A stretch of 64,000 bases of DNA from Eremophila alpestris peregrina (lineage: Eukaryota > Chordata > Aves > Passeriformes > Alaudidae): positions 10,602,278 through 10,666,277 of the forward strand of contig WMCF01000007.1 in the NCBI GenBank assembly GCA_009792885.1, read 5' to 3'. Positions 13,889 to 24,612 of the stretch are shown here, piece by piece. A model generated the notes under the pieces. The model worked only from the letters and a program-made list of their open reading frames with translations. It was not told where the DNA came from and did not search any database. The position numbers were made by a program, and so were the translations under genes. Each line of letters opens with the position of its first letter. Within the stretch, counting starts at the first letter, position 1.

Positions 13889-16504
13889 ACCATCTATATA
13901 CACACAATTTTATATGTATATACACACGCCCCCCACTGAATGAACTGGTAGTTGTTTCTAACTCTTTGTGAGCCAAAAGTAAAAATACTGTTTAACATCA
14001 GACCATGATTTTGAGTAAAACTATTTAATTGGCAAGTACAACAAAAATGCTGGCACATTTAAATTAAGGGTTCTGCTTCAAGCCCAAGTAGTCTTACTTA
14101 TTGTAGAAGAAATAATCACAGTATTAAATGCTCTAATATTTAAATTGGATACAAGAGTTGAACACTTTCCCAGGATGTACTGTACTTCCTAGTGCTATGC
14201 TTTTTGGCAAGCACAAGACAGACAAACTAAGCAAGTTATCTTCTTCTGCTTGAAGACACGAACAAAACTAGTAACTAATGCTTTGAAAAAGCCCAAAGTC
14301 TTTGCTTTCAATACCTGCAAAGAAAGTGTGGGAGGAGGGGAATTAAAGAAAACACAGGATTAATAATTCACTAAGAGCACAAAAAGTACTCAGACAAAAA
14401 TAAATTTAAATTATGTGCTGCAATTACACAAATAAGCGCTCACCCTGATACAACAGAATTAAGAGAAGCAGTAAAAAAAACTTTACCTGCCTAATTCAAC
14501 CTATTGCATGGTCTTGTACAGAGAAGGCTTTTCCAAATATAGCTACAGGAGCTACAAGAAACTTTTAAGCAAACACCTTCAATAGGAAAAAGGAAAGTTG
14601 GTTTCCTCATATAACATAAAAGGTGTGTATTCAGAAAGTAAAACTGAGACTGAGCAAAATGTATTAATGGAGTTTATATCATAAGAACAGATAAGGATCT
14701 AAGAAGGACCAAAAAGGTCAAAATTAACTTTCAGTCAAGAGACTACCATAAGCTTCTGTATGTGCAAAGATATGCTACGAACACTTCCTGCTTCAAGTAT
14801 TTAGATCAGTGAAAAAATGCAACCACTATGAAGTTACAGATAACAAAATTTGCTAATTTAGGAAAACACAGCTATTTAAAATAACACATATACAAGGAAA
14901 AAAAAATTAGGCATAAGAGTTGATATCCACAGCACATTTTTAATGAAAAGCTGAAGGCTGAGGAAGAGTACTCTTCCTATTTTCTGCAAACAAGTTAAAA
15001 TTAAAAACACTTAAAAATCATGATGTAGTCTCAACATCCTACATGAGAAAGCTCTGGAATATTTTAACTGTAACTCACACGTGTATATAATGAGGACTTG
15101 CTTTTTTTTTTTCCACACGGCACATGACAAAAGACACTGAACAGAAGGCATTTTCTAGAATAATTACCCTTCCATTTCTACTATGAGGCCATTATTTCTG
15201 CTTCAATGGCAGCCTTCACCACAAACACATATTGATCCCTAAATATAAAGGTAAAATAAACCAGAACCACTAAAAATATGATATAACCTTATGAGTTAGA
15301 GCCTTTACCAGGCTGCCCCTGTACAACATCCCATTTTGAGAGACACAGAAGGATTCAAGAAAATCCAAGCATTATGCAGCATTTCTTTCCACCACTGCTT
15401 TCAGGACTTTGTCCAAAAGTCAGACCATCATTCATTAACGCATGATCAAAGCTTCAATTTTCATTATCTTTCCCACAAGCAAGTTCTACAGTAATAAAGC
15501 ATCTCAGAGCTGCAACTCGCAGTAAGAGCACGTTCCTGGGAGATTTCACAGGGACGTCGTTGTGGCAGGGCAGCTTTGTGCTCGGGACGACAGCCTGGTC
15601 TCTCCAGCGGACGCAGACGGTGCCTATCCCTGAACTGCGGCACCCCACGGCCACGCAGATGAGTGACCCCCTGCGCCACGCTACAGCATGCGGTCCGTGC
15701 TACTCGGAACGCACAGCCAGAAACTCTATTGCGGAGACAAAGCCCTGGCTTACGCTCCTACAAAACAGGCGGCGCGATCTCCCCGTGCTCCCCAGGGCGG
15801 GCGGGGACGGCGGGTCCGGCCGGGGGTCCGCGGGGCGGGGGCAGCGCGCCGCGCCGCCGCAGGGCCCACTGGGAGTTGTAGTCCGCCACGCCACCTCCTT
15901 CCGCCCCGTTGCGTGGGGCCGCCATCGCAGGGACTCCACCTCCCACCATGCGCCGCGGCTCCGGTCCCCCGCACAAGCAGCCTGGTTCACCCGCACCGGC
16001 CCGGCGGAACCCGCTGAATTCACCCCCGTTCGTCTTCCCCTACACACGCAGCTCCGCAGCCCGCGCTCCCCACGGCAGTCCCGGCTTTCTCACAGCCGGC
16101 CACGAGGGCCGGCCGCAGCATCACCCGCTCGCCGGCTGGGTCGGGCAAACTGCGTCACACCCTCCGAGCGCCCCCGGCCCTCTCCGGTGAGGCTGCCCCC
16201 GCCCGCTCCCGCCCCCGCCCCCCGGGGGAGCGCGCCGAGGGCGACGGGGCTCCCGCTGTCCCCGCCGGGGCCCCACCGCCAGGCACGCGCACACCGCCCC
16301 GCTCTGCGGCGGTCCAGCACCCGCGGGCCTGAACCCTTCGCCGGCATCGGGAGTCCCGGTGGAACGTTCGGCCAAGCCTCACGGGTCAGGGGCAAGAGAA
16401 GCCGCCCCCAGCCGGGCGGTTCTTTCGGCCGGGCAGCGGGGCGGTCGGCGGGCCCGGGCCCGGCGCCAGCGCTACTCACTGACAGCGGCGGCATCCGAGT
16501 GCAT
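5860..16504 (-). CDS. DCUN1D4: DCUN1D4 (DCN1-like protein 4), 5' part; three coding exons, gene continues beyond the left edge
   Basis: Seen: coding exons at 16480-16504, 6843-6913 and 5860-5899 join in frame (phases 1, 0, 1) to give about 45 residues beginning MHSDAAAVNFQLNSHLSTL and ending in EDVGQDDHQTG. This matches the human DCUN1D4 N-terminus with a few conservative changes. All donors and acceptors are GT-AG. Known: DCN1-like proteins bind the NEDD8 E2 and cullins through a C-terminal PONY domain and promote cullin neddylation, with DCUN1D4 mainly nuclear. The PONY domain and the basic segment that precedes it in human are not in this window, so they must lie beyond base 1 on this strand. 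The start codon is the first ATG in the CpG-island exon and has A at -3. The gene runs in the same direction as CWH43, whose stop lies about 8 kb upstream. Identity is firm; the 5' UTR and transcription start are not defined. Confidence 0.93.
5900..6842 (-). other. DCUN1D4: DCUN1D4 intron 2
   Basis: Short intron between exons 2 and 3. AT-rich, with no recognised repeat or extra exon. Confidence 0.8.
6843..6913 (-). CDS. DCUN1D4: DCUN1D4 coding exon 2
   Basis: 71 bases after a CTAG acceptor encode NFQLNSHLSTLANIHKIYHT and end LNRL before donor GTAATG. The only clear difference from the human segment is Lys to Arg near the end. Phase enters at 1 and leaves at 0. Confidence 0.93.
9957..10455 (+). 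mobile_element. CR1 LINE 3' fragment (sense on plus strand)
   Basis: The text has the characteristic CR1 3' portion: a 'cctctcctgtgaagaaaggc' block, a 'ggtggtgagcccttggcacag' like block, a 'gttgtggatgc' block, and the terminal 'ccattctataattctg' 3' end. It is 5'-truncated, as most avian CR1 copies are. It lies antisense to DCUN1D4. A local duplication of cactttaagt is present near 10120-10150. Subfamily not assigned. Confidence 0.85.
11206..11274 (+). repeat. Poly(A) tract of about 69 bases
   Basis: A run of A from 11206 to 11274 with one C at 11260. GTACC occurs immediately before the run and again after it (one C between), which could be a short target-site duplication. No retroelement body precedes the run. 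The length may be imprecise in any assembly. Confidence 0.9.
13852..13886. repeat. (TA)n microsatellite
   Basis: About 17 uninterrupted TA units, followed by degenerate TATA/CACA-rich sequence to about 13927. Intronic in DCUN1D4. Confidence 0.95.
15869..15882 (-). promoter_or_regulatory. ZNF143/SBS-like element ACTACAACTCCCAG
   Basis: On the minus strand this reads ACTACAACTCCCAG, the core of the ZNF143 (STAF) / THAP11-associated SBS motif that normally sits close to transcription starts. It is about 0.6 kb inside DCUN1D4 intron 1, still within the CpG island. Confidence 0.6.
15933..15958 (+). promoter_or_regulatory. Second SBS-like element, opposite orientation, with CCATGCGCCGCGG tail
   Basis: Plus-strand ACTCCACCTCCCACCATGCG followed by CCGCGG resembles the extended SBS pattern ACTACAnnTCCCAnnATGC. 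A YY1-like GCCGCCATC lies just upstream at 15920-15928. It is divergent to the element at 15869-15882, about 50 bp away. Confidence 0.5.
16480..16504 (-). CDS. DCUN1D4: DCUN1D4 coding exon 1
   Basis: Eight full codons (MHSDAAAV) plus one base, then donor A|GTGAGTAG. The split codon becomes Asn when joined to exon 2, as in human. The exon lies inside the CpG island, and the 5' UTR extends to higher coordinates by an unknown length. Confidence 0.93.
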
Positions 16505-17897
16505 TTTCGTGCAGCGCTGCACACGCTGCCGGCCCGGCCCGGCTCCTGCCCTGCTCCCAATCCAGAGCCTGGGCACGGACACCCCCGCCCCGCCCACTGC
16601 CCGCGCCCATTGGTCCGGGCCGCCGGGGGACGCTGCGAGTCCCGCCCTCTCACTGGGTGAGGCTCCTGCCACTCTCCCCCCGCCTGCCCCGCACAACCTC
16701 CCCGGCCTCCCATTGGGCAGAAGGCCGAGCCGGCCACGCCCCTCCCTGCTCTGACTGGGCCCTGGTGCTGCCAGTTTTTCCCGGCCTTTAAAGCGCGTGC
16801 AAAGAGCACCACTTTGTGTCACCCGCGGCGCTGATTGGCTATGGGGACGGAGGGCCACGCACGGATGCGATTGGCTGAGCGGGGACAGGAGGCGTGGCCT
16901 AGGGGGCTGCCCCGCCCTTCAGGGGCCGCCGCGGGCGGGCGGGGAGTGCCCGGGGCGGGGGGGGCTGGACTGCGGCACTTTCTTCTTGTTCGGTGATTAC
17001 CCACGCGGTGTGGCCAAATCACCGGCTAGTCTGGAATTATTCCTCCTTCCTTATTTCTTCCATCCCCCTCTTCCAAAGGAGAACAAATGGCAAACTGCCA
17101 ACTCCAGACAAACGCACACAAGTGTCGGGTCAATGTTACAGCAGCGGCAGGATGGGCGGTGGGGAAACCTGGGGCCAAGAGTGCTCCTTGCCGGGACCAT
17201 GACAGCGGCTCATGCCCCTAGGTATTGTTCTCGATCCTGGAAATCCTGGAGCCACCCTCCTTTCCCTCTCCTTGCACAAAGAGGTCGCCATCCCTGAGCC
17301 GGGGGAGGCAGACACCCTGCAGGTCATTGCTGCTTAGCATGCGAGCTCAGCACCCCGCGTGTTTCAGGGATAAATCCCGTCCCTGGCACTGCTCGGTGCG
17401 GAAACAGATGCGAAGAGATTGCTAGAGCAGCGTCGGTGCACAGCGGAGGATTATAAAGACAGAACTGAGTAATGAAAAAAACCCTTCCGCTAAGAGGTTA
17501 AGTCAAAAGAAAGTCAAGGACTATGAAACTGAAGTAGCGCCAGATTTAAGGTAATTGTCCCTTTGGAGTAATGTATTAACATACAGTCCTGAATTAACTG
17601 ATCACAGGCCTCTTTGTGTTTCTTTGAGGTTTGCTGAAAGCTTTGCCTTACTCAGTGAGTCAGAATGTGCAAGTGCCGATTATTTATTTTGCTTATGTTT
17701 TTCACTGCCTGTTTTACAAAGAAATGGATGGAATCCCCAAGAAAATGAATCCACTTTTGAAAAGTCATGTACTAAAACCCACATCAGAGCAATGAAAGCT
17801 TGAAAATTATTTGAAATTCTTACTTACTCATTGAAATTATTTCTACAGAACTTCCTGCCTCTGTCTCAGGATATTTTCCTATTTTCACCATCTTTTC

Positions 17898-18028
17898 TTT
17901 AGCTCAGTTGGTTGGTGCTAATAACTCTAAGGTTGGAGTTCAGTCCCCGTATGAACCATTTACTTGAGACTGGCACTCAGTGATCCTTGTGAGTCCCTTC
18001 CAATTCAGAACATTCTATTATTCTGTGA
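17898..18028 (+). mobile_element. tRNA-Ile-derived SINE with CR1-like tail (TguSINE1-like)
   Basis: Head: tttagctcagttggt then gtgctaataactctaaggtt and gttcagtccccgtatgaacca, a degraded tRNA-Ile(AAT) with A box, anticodon-loop region and B box recognisable. Tail: gatccttgtgagtcccttcc with a cattctattattctg end as in CR1 3' termini. This composite is typical of the passerine TguSINE1 family and is the best lineage clue in the window. About six bases of the D arm are missing, so it is not a functional tRNA. Confidence 0.75.
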
Positions 18029-18903
18029 AACCTCTGCAAAAAAAGAAAAAAATTACAAAGCAATGCAAGCTAGGTTTCACTCCTTTGGTAGTTCTATAAC
18101 CTCCCACATGCCAGACATTCACATTAGTATGTGTCATCCCAAGTTCTTATACCCAATAGGGGCACCATTGAGTAGCAGTTCATCTGGTCTAATTCTGGTT
18201 TAAGAGGAACAATTCCTTTAGGGGTGTCTGTTTGTTCACTTGACCATAAAAAGCATGCAGACTGCTAGTTCAGAATAAAAATGTGTTCAAAAAGAGAACT
18301 TCTTCCATGCCTTACGAAGTTGTTAATTGATACAGCTATAAAGAAAGTTGAAACAGAAAAACACTTTTTGGTTGTATCTGAAGACAGAAAGGTTTGTACT
18401 TTCCCCCCATTTATATTAGTCTAAAATGGAAGATACTACCTGGCCTTAAAAATATTTCCTTAGACTACAGTTTATGTAACTACTTCCATTCTAAACTATA
18501 AAGCAAATAGGTTTGACAAACAAAACTTCAATATATTTTTGTATGCACAAGTATAATCCCTGACCCTTAAAACCGAGATCTGCAAAGAAATCCATAGGGA
18601 AACATAAAAGAAACATTGTTTTCTTAGCTTCTGCCTGCTAAACAGGGGATTCATGCATCAGCCTGAAAAGGCCTGCCCCACATGAGAACAAGGCCCATTA
18701 AAACATGCACCTTCATTCCAACCTCAAGAAGTTATAAATAATCCCCTTTGTTACCACTAGCTGTAAACTACTATGGAGGTCTCCAAGCCAACAGATGGTA
18801 CATAACCAGGCCTGTATTTCCTTTCTGAAGCCTGAATTTATAAAATGCAGAAATGCTTCATTTTACATAGAGCAGATCAATCAGGTCATGGCTGATGAAT
18901 TAT

Positions 18904-19901
18904 TGTATTGGGTCTCTTGGCAAGGTTCTGATTGCAGAAGGACTACAGGAGTGGCTTCTGTGAGAAGCTCCTAGAAACTTCCCCTGTGTCTGACAGAGCC
19001 AAGGCCAGACAGCTCCAAGGCAGACAAATCAGTGATGGGGTAATGCCTCCATAGTAACATATTTAAGAAGGAAAAAAAGTTAATGCACAGATGTGCCAGG
19101 GTGAGAGAAAGAGCTCTGCAGACACCAGGGCCAGTAAAGCAAGGGGAGGAGGTGCTCCAGGTGGCAGAACTGATGTTCCCCTGCAGACTGGGGTGAAGGC
19201 CATGGAGCTCCACAGGATTGCAGCAATCCACCTACACAACCTGTGGAGGACCCCACATTGCAGCAGGTGGATCCCCAAACAAAAGCTGTGGCCCCGTGGG
19301 CAGCCCACACTGGAGCAGGGTCCTGACAGGACTTGTTGCCCTGAGGGACATCCATGCTGGAGCAGCCTGTTCTTGAAGGACTGCACTGTGGAAGAGTGGC
19401 CCACACTGGAGCAGTTCATGAAGAACTCATGGGAAGAACTCAGGTTGGAGTAGTTTGTGTAGGACTGTCTCCCATGGAAGGGACCCCACACTGGAGCAGC
19501 TGAAGGACTTCTCTTGCTGAGGAAGAAGTAGCAGCAGAAACTACACATGATGAACTGACCATAACCCCCATTCCCCATCTCCCTGAGCCACTGTGTGGGA
19601 GAAGTAGAAAATTTGGAATAAAGTTAAGCCCAGAAAGAAGGGAGGGGAAAAGGAAAGGCGTTCCTAAGATTTGTTTTACTTCTCATTTTTCTGCTCTGAT
19701 TTTGATTGGCAATAAATTCAGTTAACTTCCCCAAATCAAGTCTGTTTTGTCCATGACACTAACTAGTGAATGATCTCTCCCTGTTCTTATCTCAACCCAC
19801 AAGTCTTTCATTATATTGTCTCTCCCCTGTCCAGTTGCACAGGTGATATATAGAGTGGCTTTGGTGGGCATCTGGCATCTAGCCAGAGTGGAACCACCAC
19901 A
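18904..19901 (-). mobile_element. Solo LTR of an avian endogenous retrovirus (minus orientation)
   Basis: On the minus strand it starts TGTGGTGGTTCCACTCTGGC, runs through an internal stretch of about 60-bp imperfect units built around CACTGGAGCAG (roughly 19260-19505), and ends GAGACCCAATACA, giving TG...CA termini. The 5' block with GCCAGATGCCCACC and the AACAGGGAGAGATCA segment match a widespread avian ERV LTR type (ERVL/ERVK-like; family name uncertain). No internal gag/pol/env follows on either side and no clear target-site duplication is visible, so this is an old solo LTR. Apparent open frames inside are not genes. Confidence 0.75.
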
Positions 19902-22900
19902 CGGACAGAGACAGCTTAAGCAGTTCCACCATCAGTGTCTTAATACTAACCCTCCTGGCATCCTTTCTCTTGTGCCAGTGCAAACACTTAGCTAAATAGC
20001 AAGGTAGGTCCAAGAGCAAGACTGTCCTCAAAAAGCTAAGTGCTCCCAAAAAGCAAAAAATCCCAAAACAAAACAAAGCCCTCTTATTTGTTTGTCTTCC
20101 CAGCCAGCTGAATATCCAGATCTGGCTTACTACACATATGCAAGTGCCCCCATCAATGGCACAGGAGAGGAATAACCATGGAAATGGACAGTGGCAGGAA
20201 ATGCATCTGACAGTTTATACACTGTTAGATCAAACTTGAAACTGCAGACTTTTTCCTTTTTTTCTGAAGAAAGGCTACCATTGTTTGTTCTTTTTATGTT
20301 GCATTGCTTTGTTTAATTGATAGCTAAAATGGCAACCACATAAAAAAACTTAATTGTAGACTTTGAAAAATACTGGATAACATGAAAAAGAGGAGCCATT
20401 TACTTAGTTGTATCTTCTTCACTATCAGAAACAGGGCAGATGCGTCTTTGAGAAAGAATTTCCAAAAGGAAACTCTATTTCCAAAGGATATCAGATTCCA
20501 GATTGCTAAAGCTATTGTATCTCTTGAATAATTTTTTTCATCTTGCTTTGCTTAGAAACAAGCTTGAAAGTTAATTTTAGGTGCCAGAATCACAAGCCAT
20601 GATGTGTTTTATAAGTCAGAGTTGGAAGAGAATTGTATTGAAAAGAAAAACATTACAAAGAAGAATTTGCTGAACATTAAGAAAGCAGATAAAGCAGCAA
20701 CAAAGCACAGTGCAGGGTACTGTCAGAAAATAAACAAAGTGCTTACAAAGAAGCCCAGCAATCACAGCTCTAAATAATTTGCAGATATGAAGATGTTACT
20801 GATACCCAACACAGCCTTGTGTAATGCTTCTGAAAATATTTTTCCCTCTCAGAGTTACAATGAAAAAAACCTATCGCCTGTGAGTTATTCCTGCTTGGTA
20901 TCAGCAAACTGTACTAATTAGGGACAAAAGAGGACCTCAAGTGGCAGAAAGCAGCAGCTGCAGATCATATGAACTCCTTCAAGGCACTACTCATTAAACA
21001 GTTCAGCTCGATTTAATCTCCCTGTCCCATGGACCCAGACTATGTTCCCTGTTGAAGTGAAAAGGTCTCTAACACTTGCTCCATGGGTATATGACTTTGG
21101 TCCAAAGGTCCCTCTATAACATCCTGCAAACAAATGTCATTTTACATACATGAGAAAATTGTTTCAGGGCTGTTGATACTTAAATTCTTACATTCCAGTT
21201 ATAGGGTTCTTTTCAGCTTCAGTTTAAAATATTACATTCTCTTCATTCATCATGAGGCAACTCTAAGCAGCCAAGCTTGAGAGTTGCTAAGAATTTCTTC
21301 CTGAACCCTGGGGGTGCATCAAAACAGCCAGCACCTCTCTCTAGGGCCACATAGCTCCCTCTCTATCAGCAGAGGATGGTGAACATTCTCAGTGTTGTGT
21401 TTCAATGAGGCACGTGAGAACTGGTTACCTGTACACTTAAGCTGCAAAGACTTTTTTCAATAACATCAACTCTGGTTCAAAACCAAAGGGTGTGTCCAAC
21501 TTTTGCTCGGCTTGTAGCTGCAACACTGTTTTTGAAAACGGGAAATAACAATTTCAGGTTTTTCTTAGCCCAAGAGGATTGAACTGCAGCTGCCAGGTTT
21601 TGGACTGCTCTGAAACAACACCTGAGCTGCTATGCCTAAGTCAAGGCAGGAATATATGTGTAAGAGGAGACTGGAGTCTCCACCCTGCTGAAAAATCCAG
21701 TATAATTACTTCTGAGAAGTTGCTCTCATATGTTACCTGGAGTTCTTTTTTATTCCAAGATACACAGTGGCAGGCCCCTGATGTACTGCTGTCTCTTCCT
21801 GTACATTCCTATAAACTTCAACTGACCTGCAGAGAATTTCAGGGGATGGGATTTGGAGTACAACAGAATACATTATTTAGAAGTTAGATATGTGTAATCT
21901 TTTACCACAAGCAAAAGTTCAAACCTTTAGTAAATACTGCTTATTTTATACATTTTTTTCATTGCATGCCATCTCTGAATGCATAAAGAGAACCACAAAC
22001 TTTTTCTTTCATAATATACTTTCTTATGAAAGCTGAGATGAAGAGAGTATGATTAGAAAACTAAAAGATTAGTCACACACCCCTGCAGCAGGACCTGTTC
22101 TAGCACATTTCTGTCATAGTTTGAAACAGTGATTGTGACTTAGATATATAATGCACGTTTTTCTAAACCACTGGAACACAAGAGATTAGATCAGTGTGTA
22201 GATGTAAGGACAAATAAAGTTTAGTTTTAGCTTCCCAATTCTAACCAAAGTTGTAGAAGTATACAAACAGTTTGTGGTCATGTTTTTTCTTAATCATTCA
22301 GATAAAATAATGCAAATATCAACAAATACCAGATACTAATTACATACATTAAACTACACAAGCTACTTAGAGGAAGAGAATATTCAAACTTTAGACTTTT
22401 TCACTATATGTGGTCAACATGAACCTTCCTAATGGGCTGATCATGTCTAAATCCTGCAAAAATCTATCAAGAGTATGCTCAGAGACTTTGAAGATTACAT
22501 ACAGATAGGATTTATAATCTTATCTGTTATGCAAGTCATATGCTGTCTGGCTTCTTGAAAAACATCCTCATACTATTTTGTAATTGCTAAAAATTAGGAG
22601 TTTTCAAGCTTTTTGTACTTCTACATACCATTTCTTGCATTTCACATTAATAAACTGCTCACATTACAAGGTATTTGCGGAGTCAGCCTGTGGAGAATGC
22701 TAAGTAATGTGGCAAGATGATGTTATGTGTTCTATAGACTATGAAAAGGCAAACCTGTGGTTGGACATGCATGAGAGCTAGCATGAGAGCACGCTGAAAA
22801 TCAGTGAGGGTACTCAGAGCACTCTGCAACGCTGGTGCCAGGGCCAGCTGCTTTTGCAAGCTGGGAGAAACAAGAGACAAGGGCTACTGGTGTTTGCAGA

Positions 22901-23022
22901 AGAAAACTGCTAGAAGTGCAAGAAAATAATTCTTATCACTCCAAAACATAATTTATCCTGTCTTGCTGGAGTCACACAAAGAACGAATTCAAAGGGCTTG
23001 TAACGACACACAAAGCACCCAT

Positions 23023-23050
23023 ATTGGTGAGAAATTGGTGAGAAATTGGT
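23023..23050. repeat. Short 11-bp direct repeat (attggtgagaa x2.5)
   Basis: Two complete copies of attggtgagaa and a third partial copy in tandem. Intergenic, no evident role. Confidence 0.8.
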
Positions 23051-23791
23051 TAACAGTGGCTGGTTAGTTGTCAGTTACATCTGAGATGATGAATACATAA
23101 CCACTGAGACTTTTAAATGCCTTTCAGATATCCTCTGTCCACAAATACCAGTGATTAGTTTCACTCTCAGAAACACAGCTCTAAAAACAGGGGAGCAAAA
23201 TGACAGGTGACCAGAATAAAGCAACAAGTGTGGTACCGGCAGCAATTACCTGACTCCACAGAACAAGAAACCCTGGGTAAAAATGCATCCTGTATTTGCT
23301 TACATAGAGAAACAATGAAATTGAGTACACTCAAGCTGATCTTAAAAGTATATGGTGAAGAATTAGAGGGAGGAAAAAAAAATCCACCCTCTTTCCTGCA
23401 ACATATTCTATTCCTTTCAGTTATAGTATGTTTAGATATTACTGGAAAAACACACAGTAATAAATACCAACATCACAAATACAGTTTCCGAACTGAATGC
23501 ATCACTTAAATTATCTAACAACATGTGTCTCACAAGCAGGAAACAGCCTTTGGACAACACTGAAGATGTCCTCCTGGTTAAAGGGAAGCTCTGCATTTAT
23601 ACTGAAGGATCAGGAGCCAAAAATATAAAAGACATTGCAAAGAGACCCTGAGAAGACACATTTTACATTGTGTCACAGGTGCATTGCATAACAGGGAATT
23701 CACTGCCTAGGTCAAAAAAGTAACACCTCTATTTAGTCACACTGAAGTGTAGTGCTAGCAAAGAAACAAAGTTTGTTTGTTTGTTTTTTCC

Positions 23792-23797
23792 TTTATT
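23792..23797 (-). terminator. CWH43: Candidate CWH43 polyadenylation signal (AATAAA on minus)
   Basis: TTTATT on plus gives AATAAA in the CWH43 direction, about 730 bases below the stop codon. ATTAAA occurs at 23873-23878, and another AATAAA lies only 8 bases below the stop (24511-24516), probably too close to be the main site. Which is used cannot be told from sequence alone. Confidence 0.35.
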
Positions 23798-24524
23798 AGG
23801 GTTCCTTTTAAATAAAACTTACAACCAACTTTTCTCCCTTCTCAGATACCTTGTTATGTTGACATGATTGTTTTTAATTCTTCATCAGTGTGTTCATGTG
23901 GGCGTCTCATAACGATCATTATTCAGAAGTACTCCACTCTTCCCTTTGTAAAAGCATTGAAGTGTCTAATGTCCAGTTTATAAAATGAAGTCTACAAAAG
24001 TCACCTCTTTTTCTCCAGTATTATGAACATCAATTATCTGCAAATTGTTGTAAAACTCATATGAGAATAAAATGTAGAAGAGCAGCATATGTAAATACTG
24101 TTTGAGTCGGAAATGTGCACACTTCAAACACATACTAACTGCATATCTCCCATTTAAAAAATACACTACTTTCATTCCTATTTTGAAAAACCTAAGGCCA
24201 AGCTTTTTACTGCAATAGCAGCAATAGCACTCTGAAACTTCACGATATTTGATACCTCCACAAAAGCTGAAGAAGTTGTTGCCAAAGCAAGTTCCCACCC
24301 TTGCTTTGTTGCATACAAAGCAGGTATCTGGCCAAGGCATCTTCCCTCCCTCACAGTGATGGCAGCTCATTAAAGAAGAAAGTCACCAATTAATACATAG
24401 ACATTCACAGTGTTCTGCAGCATGGGAGTTGCTCATCCTTAAACAGCATAGTCTTTTTGGCTGCCAATTCCATTTCAAGCAACAAACCTTCCTTGTTGGT
24501 CTCAATAATTTTTATTTTCTTGCT

Positions 24525-24612
24525 CTAATTTGTCCGTTTAAAATATTTAGGTGTGCTCATATGAAAGTGATGAATAGGTGCATAATTGTGTCCATCTTTA
24601 TAAGATCCAAAC
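24525..24612 (-). CDS. CWH43: CWH43 coding exon 16 with stop
   Basis: 88 bases, residues 673-701: FGSYKDGHNYAPIHHFHMST, PKYFKRTN, then TAG at 24525-24527. Aligns with the human C-terminus ending TPKYFL, slightly longer here. Acceptor CTTAG. Confidence 0.94.

Larger units (their letters stand above)
6914..16479 (-). other. DCUN1D4: DCUN1D4 intron 1
   Basis: 9.6-kb first intron. From low to high coordinates it holds a CR1 copy (9957-10455), a long poly(A) tract (11206-11274), a TA microsatellite (13852-13886) and, at its 5' end, about 0.9 kb of the CpG island with ZNF143-like sites. No other exon recognised. Confidence 0.75.
15540..16990 (-). promoter_or_regulatory. DCUN1D4: CpG island and promoter of DCUN1D4
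   Basis: About 1.4 kb of GC- and CpG-rich sequence, in sharp contrast to the AT-rich flanks, covers DCUN1D4 exon 1. Inverted CCAAT boxes (ATTGG on plus, hence CCAAT in the gene's orientation) occur at 16609-16613, 16712-16716, 16834-16838 and 16870-16874, about 105 to 370 bp upstream of the ATG. GC boxes are common. No convincing TATA box at a suitable distance. The exact start site cannot be read from sequence. Confidence 0.85.
16991..24524. other. Intergenic region between DCUN1D4 (promoter) and CWH43 (3' end)
   Basis: Contains the tRNA-derived SINE (17898-18028), a solo LTR (18904-19901), a small 11-bp tandem repeat (23023-23050) and the likely CWH43 3' UTR (to about 23.8 kb). No other gene is supported: open frames here are short and lack splice or homology support. 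Confidence 0.7.

Noticed and set aside
15560..16660. 366-codon plus-strand open frame across the CpG island
   Set aside because: Proline/arginine/alanine-rich frame of the kind produced by stop-poor GC-rich DNA, antisense to DCUN1D4 exon 1, with overlapping long frames on both strands and no recognisable domain.
17898..17970. Functional tRNA-Ile gene
   Set aside because: The D arm is shortened, stems are mismatched, and the segment continues into a CR1-type tail, so it is a SINE head.
19063..19578. 171-codon minus-strand open frame
   Set aside because: It lies wholly inside the solo LTR and follows its repeat units; LTRs of this family do not encode protein.
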